The position numbers and the translations under genes were made by a program. Under the pieces are notes generated by a model. It saw only the letters and a list, made by a program, of their open reading frames with translations. It was not told the origin of the DNA and did no database searches. This document shows, piece after piece, positions 14,211 through 19,424 of a DNA stretch of 19,424 nucleotides. Every line of letters begins with the position of its first letter. The stretch's first letter is position 1. Origin of the DNA: Lachnospiraceae bacterium UBA7027 (GTDB lineage: Bacteria; Bacillota; Clostridia; Lachnospirales; Lachnospiraceae); the NCBI GenBank assembly GCA_002494135.1, contig DLBG01000049.1, forward strand, positions 1 to 19,424, given 5' to 3'.

Positions 14211-14381
14211 ATGGCATATGTTATTGGTGATGATTGCGTAATGTGTGGTGCCTGCCAGGCTCAGTGTCCTGCAGACGCTATTTCTGAAGGCGACGGAAAG
14301 TATGTTATCAATGCTGACGCTTGCATCGACTGCGGCGGATGTGCAGCACAGTGCCCTGCTGAAGCAATCTCTCAGGGATAA
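14211..14381 (+). CDS. 2[4Fe-4S] ferredoxin (clostridial type)
   Basis: A 56-residue ferredoxin carrying two 4Fe-4S clusters; it is a low-potential electron carrier for enzymes such as pyruvate:ferredoxin oxidoreductase, hydrogenase or Rnf. The two cluster motifs are complete: CVMCGACQAQCP (first C at residue 9) and CIDCGGCAAQCP (in the second half), each CxxCxxCxxxCP, in the internally duplicated layout of clostridial ferredoxins. A perfect AAGGAGG (14195-14201) precedes the ATG at 14211, as expected for a highly expressed protein. It is flanked by its own promoter and terminator and is probably monocistronic. Length and motifs match the family exactly. Confidence 0.97.
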   Translation: MAYVIGDDCVMCGACQAQCPADAISEGDGKYVINADACIDCGGCAAQCPAEAISQG

Positions 14382-14402
14382 TTAAAAAGCGAATAAGAAA
14401 GA

Positions 14403-14430
14403 GGCAGTCCGAACGGATTGCCTTTTTTTT
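14403..14430. terminator. Rho-independent terminator after ferredoxin, probably shared with dnaB
   Basis: GGCAGTCC (14403-14410) and GGATTGCC (14415-14422) form an 8-bp stem with one G-U pair and a GAAC loop, followed by eight T (14423-14430). The minus-strand reading also has a T-rich tail, so it may also end the convergent gdpP-rplI-dnaB transcript. Confidence 0.9.
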
Positions 14431-14464
14431 GTTGCTTCTTTTCTCTTTTGTTCTTCCGGACCGG

Positions 14465-15793
<1,329 letters not shown>

Positions 15794-15796
15794 TTC

Positions 15797-16246
15797 TTAC
15801 TTCTCCGGTTCCACATGTACCTTGAGTTCTGCTGTTACCTGCGGATGCAGTTTGATGGGAACATCGAACGATCCCACACTCTTTAAGGAGTCGGAAAGAA
15901 CAATTTTCTTCTTATCCACGGTGATGTTGTGCTGGTCCGAAAGGGCTTTGGCAATTTCCTTGCCGGTAACCGCTCCGAAGGCACGTCCGCCTTCTCCCAC
16001 CTTAATTCCGACGGTAACAAAAATCGTTTCGATTTTCGCCCCGAGTTCCTTTGCGGCCTCAAGCTGCTCTTTCTCCACTTTCGCCTGATTGGCTTTCTGT
16101 AATTTTAAATCGTTCATGTTGGCACCGTTTGCCTCCACGCCGATTTTCTTGGGTAAAATATAATTGCGGGCGTAACCGTCATTTACCTCTATCGTGTCAC
16201 CTTTTTTTCCAAGGCTTTTTACGTCCTGTAAAAGAATTACTTTCAT
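15797..16246 (-). CDS. rplI: 50S ribosomal protein L9
   Basis: A 149-residue ribosomal protein L9 of normal length. The N-terminal rRNA-binding domain has the signature MKVILLQDVKSLGKKGD and GYARNYILPK (residues about 1-33). A long charged connecting helix follows (about 45-75), and then the C-terminal domain (about 80-149). It binds 23S rRNA near the L1 stalk base and helps maintain reading frame. It lies between gdpP (33 bp upstream) and dnaB (3 bp downstream), the conserved order in Firmicutes. The ribosome binding site is modest (GGGGAA). Confidence 0.98.
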   Translation of the reverse strand: MKVILLQDVKSLGKKGDTIEVNDGYARNYILPKKIGVEANGANMNDLKLQKANQAKVEKEQLEAAKELGAKIETIFVTVGIKVGEGGRAFGAVTGKEIAKALSDQHNITVDKKKIVLSDSLKSVGSFDVPIKLHPQVTAELKVHVEPEK

Positions 16247-16279
16247 GATGTTTCCCCGTTTCTTTATAAAATAGTAATT

Positions 16280-18331
16280 TTAGATTTCTCCGTTGGCTGC
16301 CATTTCATCCAGGGTCTGCTGAAGTTTCTCCACAACGTCTTCGACCTTGGCATCCTTAAACTGCGCTCCGGCAATATTCATATGACCGCCGCCGCCGAGA
16401 CGCTCCATGATAATCTGAACGTTGACCTCGTCAATGGATCTGGCTGAAATGTAGATGGTATTATTGTAATCCGTAAATACGAAACTTGCCTTAATGCCGT
16501 TGATGTTAAGAAGCTCGTTGGCCGCCTGGGCCGCAACCACGGTGGGAGATTTGCAATGCGCCGCATCGCAGACGGCAATGGCATAATCGTTGCGATAAAT
16601 GACGGTATCCTTGATGGCTTCCGCCTTGGCCATGTACTCCGACGCGTCATCACGGAACAGTTTTCTGACACGGGTTACATCGGCACCGCTTCGTCTTAGG
16701 AATGCTGCCGCTTCAAAAGTACGCACACCGGTTTTGGCCACGAAACTGTTGGTATCCATAACGATACCGCCGTAGAGTGCATCGGCTTCGCTGCTCTTTA
16801 ACCGGATACCGTTTTCCACATACTGCAGAACTTCCGCAACCATTTCGCAGGCGGAAGATGCATACGGCTCCACATAGGAAAGGGTGGCATTTTCGATGGT
16901 CTCCTCACCCTGTCTGTGGTGATCCAGAACAACGATGGCCTTGCAGCATTTTATCAGTTCCGGACACTCCGTAATGGACGGACGGTTGATGTCGACAACA
17001 ACTAAAACCGCGTTTCCGCCGACCATTGCAAGTGCCTGCTCGGAATTCACAATCAAATCAGAATCGTATTCGTCATTCCCTACAAACAAATCCACGATAG
17101 GCTGAAGGGACTGAGTGACGGAATTCAGTACAATATGGGATTTCTTTCCCATGGAATTGGCGATACAGTAAATACCGATGGCTGCACCGAAGCTGTCCAC
17201 ATCGCCGTTGCGGTGACCCATAATGAAAACCTGATCCTTGGTGGAAAGGATTTCCTGAAGCGCCTGCGCTTTTACACGGGCCTTCACGCGGGTGTTTTTC
17301 TCAAGCTGCTGGCTCTTGCCGCCGAAGTACTGAATCTGACCGGGCATTTTTACAACTGCCTGGTCTCCGCCACGACCAAGGGCAAGATCTACGGCCGCAC
17401 GGGAGAATTCCACATTCTGCGCATAGGTCAGACCGCCGAGACCGATACCGATACTTAAGGTGATGGCACGTTCGTTTCCGATGTTGACTGTTTTTACGTC
17501 TTCGAGGATGTCGAAACGCTGCTCTTTTAACTGCATCACGGCCTTCTTGCGAAGGATAACCATGAATTTGTCTTTTTCAATCTTCTTTACAATACCGTCG
17601 ATGGAAGCGATGTATTTGTTGATTTTACGTTCAATCAATGCAAGTAAAAGGGAAGAACGGACTTCCTCAACGCCGTCGAGCGCTTCTTCATAGTTATCCA
17701 GATAAATCAGGCCAACTGCAAGGCTCTGGTCATCGTTTTCCTGCAGTGCAATTTTCAATGCGGTTTCATCAAAAAGATAGATGCCCAGTAGATAGCTGTT
17801 CTCTTCGGTGGATTCGATGAATGCGCTGCTTTCCACCATCTGCGTGATATTGATACGGTGAATCTGCACGCGGAAATAACGATCCTCGTACTGCAGCTGG
17901 AACTCTTCCTCTTCGGATTTGTCCACGGTCGGAAAACGATCTCTGGTAATTTCCGGGAAGAGCCCGGTAATGGATTTGCGATATCCCTGGGAGATTCCGA
18001 CAACGCTTTCAAAGGCTTCGTTGGTCCAGAGGATTTTACCGCTTTCGTCCATCAGTGCATGCGGAAGACGCAGATCCCTTAAAATCTGTTTCTGCACCTG
18101 CCCGTACTGTGTAGCGAAACCTACCAGTTCTTCGAGAATGTTTTTACGAATGTAAAACCAAAAGGCCAAAAGGGCCAGAAAATACAACATCAGAAAAACG
18201 GAAACCGCAATGCCGACCTTAAAATCAAAGAAATAAATGGGCACATTTACGGCAATCATAATCACACCCAGTACGATAAACAGCAGGATGTAAATACGAA
18301 GTCTTCCTTTAATCCGGATTTTCTTTGCCAT
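16280..18331 (-). CDS. gdpP: c-di-AMP phosphodiesterase GdpP (DHH-DHHA1, membrane-bound)
   Basis: A 683-residue GdpP/YybT protein, which hydrolyses c-di-AMP and so affects osmotic and cell wall homeostasis. In order it has two membrane helices (about 12-32 and 36-58), a PAS-like sensor (about 80-150), and a degenerate GGDEF domain (about 175-310) where the active motif is GRGGDQ. The DHH phosphodiesterase domain follows, with GHRNGDVDS (372-380), VVVDINRP, and LDHHR (DHH at 470-472). It ends in DHHA1 with GGGGH (646-650). All metal-binding motifs of an active DHH enzyme appear intact. It is the first gene of gdpP-rplI-dnaB and has a good GGAGG ribosome binding site. Confidence 0.97.
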   Translation of the reverse strand: MAKKIRIKGRLRIYILLFIVLGVIMIAVNVPIYFFDFKVGIAVSVFLMLYFLALLAFWFYIRKNILEELVGFATQYGQVQKQILRDLRLPHALMDESGKILWTNEAFESVVGISQGYRKSITGLFPEITRDRFPTVDKSEEEEFQLQYEDRYFRVQIHRINITQMVESSAFIESTEENSYLLGIYLFDETALKIALQENDDQSLAVGLIYLDNYEEALDGVEEVRSSLLLALIERKINKYIASIDGIVKKIEKDKFMVILRKKAVMQLKEQRFDILEDVKTVNIGNERAITLSIGIGLGGLTYAQNVEFSRAAVDLALGRGGDQAVVKMPGQIQYFGGKSQQLEKNTRVKARVKAQALQEILSTKDQVFIMGHRNGDVDSFGAAIGIYCIANSMGKKSHIVLNSVTQSLQPIVDLFVGNDEYDSDLIVNSEQALAMVGGNAVLVVVDINRPSITECPELIKCCKAIVVLDHHRQGEETIENATLSYVEPYASSACEMVAEVLQYVENGIRLKSSEADALYGGIVMDTNSFVAKTGVRTFEAAAFLRRSGADVTRVRKLFRDDASEYMAKAEAIKDTVIYRNDYAIAVCDAAHCKSPTVVAAQAANELLNINGIKASFVFTDYNNTIYISARSIDEVNVQIIMERLGGGGHMNIAGAQFKDAKVEDVVEKLQQTLDEMAANGEI

Positions 18332-18358
18332 GGTAACCTCCTACAAACCCAATACCAG

Positions 18359-18370
18359 GATATTATATCA
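18359..18370 (-). promoter_or_regulatory. Extended -10 promoter of gdpP-rplI-dnaB
   Basis: On the minus strand TGATATAAT (18370-18362) is an extended -10 element with a consensus TATAAT, about 30 bp before the gdpP start. No clear -35 is seen at 17 bp, which is common for extended -10 promoters. Confidence 0.6.
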
Positions 18371-18460
18371 TAAATCGAAACAACGTACCACACAACATCT
18401 TGTGGAGGGCTTTCCGTCAAGCCCCCAGCCTGCCCGAACTAATAAAGAAATGTTATGAAA

Positions 18461-18489
18461 TTGTGTAGAATTGTTCTACTTTTTATGCT
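18461..18489 (+). promoter_or_regulatory. Predicted promoter of the riboswitch-pilin transcript
   Basis: TTGTGT (18461-18466) and TATGCT (18484-18489) are 17 bp apart, about 35 bp upstream of the riboswitch core. A second pair, TTGTTC (18471-18476) and TATCTA (18494-18499), also has 17-bp spacing, so the exact start is uncertain. A perfect inverted repeat, GTAGAA-TTG-TTCTAC (18465-18479), lies between the boxes. Confidence 0.5.
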
Positions 18490-18523
18490 ATCATATCTAT
18501 ATACATAGTACGTAAACATATTT

Positions 18524-18599
18524 CATCAAAGGCAAAACAGGGGAAACCCTGTGACGCAAAGCTAAAGGGCCTTTCAAATGGCAGCCAGTTGCAGTAAGG
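18524..18599 (+). promoter_or_regulatory. c-di-GMP-I (GEMM) riboswitch aptamer
   Basis: The core matches the GEMM-I consensus: AAAGGCAAAAC, then a stem ACAGGG/CCCTGT closed by a GAAA tetraloop (18537-18552), then the invariant GACGCAAAGC (18553-18562), a second stem built on GGGCC and GGCAGCC, and GTTGC at the end. The GAAA tetraloop is the usual docking element. The class senses cyclic di-GMP. It lies directly upstream of a terminator hairpin and a type IV pilin-like gene, which suggests transcriptional control of pili by c-di-GMP. Whether ligand turns expression on or off cannot be decided by eye. Confidence 0.9.
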
Positions 18600-18602
18600 T
18601 TT

Positions 18603-18640
18603 CCACTTTTTAGCTTCAGTAATGAAAAAGTGGTTTTTTT
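18603..18640 (+). terminator. Riboswitch expression-platform terminator
   Basis: CCACTTTTT (18603-18611) and AAAAAGTGG (18625-18633) form a perfect 9-bp stem with a 13-nt loop, followed by seven T (18634-18640). It begins just after the aptamer and ends 24 bp before the pilin start, so it is well placed as the switchable terminator. Confidence 0.85.
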
Positions 18641-18664
18641 ATTCAGGAAATAGGAGAAACGATT

Positions 18665-19372
18665 ATGAAGAAAACAAATTCCAAACTCATCAATGCAGGC
18701 TTTACCCTGGTTGAGTTAATCATGGTTATCGGAATTGTCGGTGTTCTGATTGCGATGATTGCACCGAACCTCCTTCGATACATCGATCAGGCAAACAAAG
18801 CCAGTGACATTCAGGCCGCTGCGGTTATTGCGGAGACTCTTGATTATAATGTAATCTTCGAAGACAAAGCCGGAAATGAATGGTACAACTTCCAGAACGT
18901 CAGCGATATTCACTTCAATGTTCGTGACTATGAAGGTAAATCCTATGTTTTGCAGAACGCCATGGAATTCTCCTCCACCAAAACCGGTGACGGAAAGAAT
19001 CTCGGAGACGTCAGAGACGCTACAAGATCCGGATTAACCTATCTTGTTAAGCTTATGACCAATGAATTAAACCAGTCCGGTGTGAAGATGAAATTCACCA
19101 AGAGAAATACAAAGCTTATGCGTATCTGTAAAAGAAAAGATACCGGTCGTGTGGAAGTATGGTGCGGCGGCGACGGTGAAGGCCGTGACTGTAACATTTA
19201 CTACAGACTGTATCCCGATCCCGATCCCAGATACATGTCCGATGATTACACGCATCGTCCCGTATGGGGTGGCAGACGTGCGGATGAAACTACATGGGTA
19301 GTTGAAAATGACGGTTCCCGTGAAAATGAATCCGACGAATACGAAAGAAAAGACAAAGCCGACAAGAACTAA
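18665..19372 (+). CDS. Type IV prepilin-like protein under c-di-GMP riboswitch control
   Basis: A 235-residue protein with a class III prepilin signal. A 12-residue Lys-rich leader ends in Gly, then FTLVEL starts the mature protein at F13, with the conserved Glu at mature position 5, followed by a hydrophobic helix to about residue 38. PilD-type peptidase would cut between G12 and F13. The globular part has three Cys (C155, C167, C176), and the last 30 residues are strongly charged and probably disordered. It could be a major or minor pilin or a pseudopilin; the size is larger than a typical major pilin. The riboswitch and terminator upstream imply regulation by c-di-GMP, as seen for pilA1 in Clostridioides difficile (a different riboswitch class there). 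Other pilus genes may lie to the right. Confidence 0.93.
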   Translation: MKKTNSKLINAGFTLVELIMVIGIVGVLIAMIAPNLLRYIDQANKASDIQAAAVIAETLDYNVIFEDKAGNEWYNFQNVSDIHFNVRDYEGKSYVLQNAMEFSSTKTGDGKNLGDVRDATRSGLTYLVKLMTNELNQSGVKMKFTKRNTKLMRICKRKDTGRVEVWCGGDGEGRDCNIYYRLYPDPDPRYMSDDYTHRPVWGGRRADETTWVVENDGSRENESDEYERKDKADKN

Positions 19373-19424
19373 AACGAAATCAAAAACCCCGGGGCAAACG
19401 CCCAATGTCATTAAGTTAAGAGGG

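Larger units (their letters stand above)
18332..18664. other. 333-bp intergenic region between gdpP and the pilin gene
   Basis: No protein gene is supported here. It holds the gdpP promoter (minus), two short hairpins without T tracts (CCACA/TGTGG at 18388-18405 and GGGCTT/AAGCCC at 18407-18424), a plus-strand promoter near 18461-18499, a c-di-GMP riboswitch and a terminator, then the pilin ribosome binding site (AGGAG, 18652-18656). Confidence 0.8.

Noticed and set aside
17392..17411. GRGGDQ in GdpP as an active diguanylate cyclase site
   Set aside because: The GGDEF motif is degenerate, as is normal for GdpP; c-di-GMP synthesis is not supported.
18388..18424. Two hairpins downstream of the gdpP promoter read as a terminator
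   Set aside because: Stems are only 5-6 bp and no T tract follows on either strand; I describe them only as part of the intergenic region.
19373..19424. GGGC/GCCC hairpin and CCCCGGGG after the pilin gene as a terminator
   Set aside because: There is no following T tract and the window ends 21 bases later, so nothing can be supported.

Overview
The window looks like chromosomal DNA from an anaerobic, low-to-mid-GC Firmicute of class Clostridia, most likely Lachnospiraceae or a close relative. Reasons: the gdpP-rplI-dnaB order, an 8-Cys clostridial-type ferredoxin, a DUF1858 redox protein, AGGAGG-type ribosome binding sites, and a c-di-GMP-I (GEMM) riboswitch in front of a type IV pilin. Assignment below class level is inference. 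I see no transposase, integrase, tRNA, rRNA or CRISPR array.

Region 1 (1-6063, minus strand) is an acyl-carrier/lipid gene cluster. In transcription order it encodes a membrane-anchored alpha/beta hydrolase whose nucleophile position is Cys, an adenylate-forming acyl ligase with its own C-terminal carrier domain, two PlsC-like acyltransferases, a free-standing acyl carrier protein, and a COG2509-type FAD oxidoreductase cut off by the left window edge (a 419-codon open frame from 1257 to base 1). Region 2 (6249-10454, plus strand) is divergent from it. It encodes two DegV/FakB fatty-acid-binding proteins, a FakA-type fatty acid kinase that appears to lack the middle domain, and a divergent PlsX. 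The two operons share a 185-bp intergenic region with predicted back-to-back promoters and a perfect inverted repeat. Together they look like an acyl-handling locus: FakB/FakA/PlsX would convert free fatty acid to acyl-phosphate and acyl-ACP, while the ligase/ACP/PlsC set would activate and transfer acyl groups by a second route. This is the most interesting part of the window.

Region 3 (10456-13655) is tightly packed. It holds a GT2 glycosyltransferase with a GtrA-like membrane domain, a divergent monoacylglycerol-lipase-like hydrolase, tRNA adenosine deaminase tadA, and a hypothetical protein with a DUF4177-like end. Region 4 (13740-14430) carries two small redox genes, a DUF1858 protein and a 56-residue 2[4Fe-4S] ferredoxin, each with its own promoter and a strong terminator.

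Region 5 (14465-18331, minus) is the conserved housekeeping operon gdpP-rplI-dnaB (c-di-AMP phosphodiesterase, ribosomal protein L9, replicative helicase). Region 6 (18332-19424) has a 333-bp intergenic stretch with the extended -10 promoter of gdpP, a promoter facing right, the GEMM riboswitch with a terminator hairpin, and then a type IV prepilin-like gene. Pilin expression is therefore probably gated by c-di-GMP.
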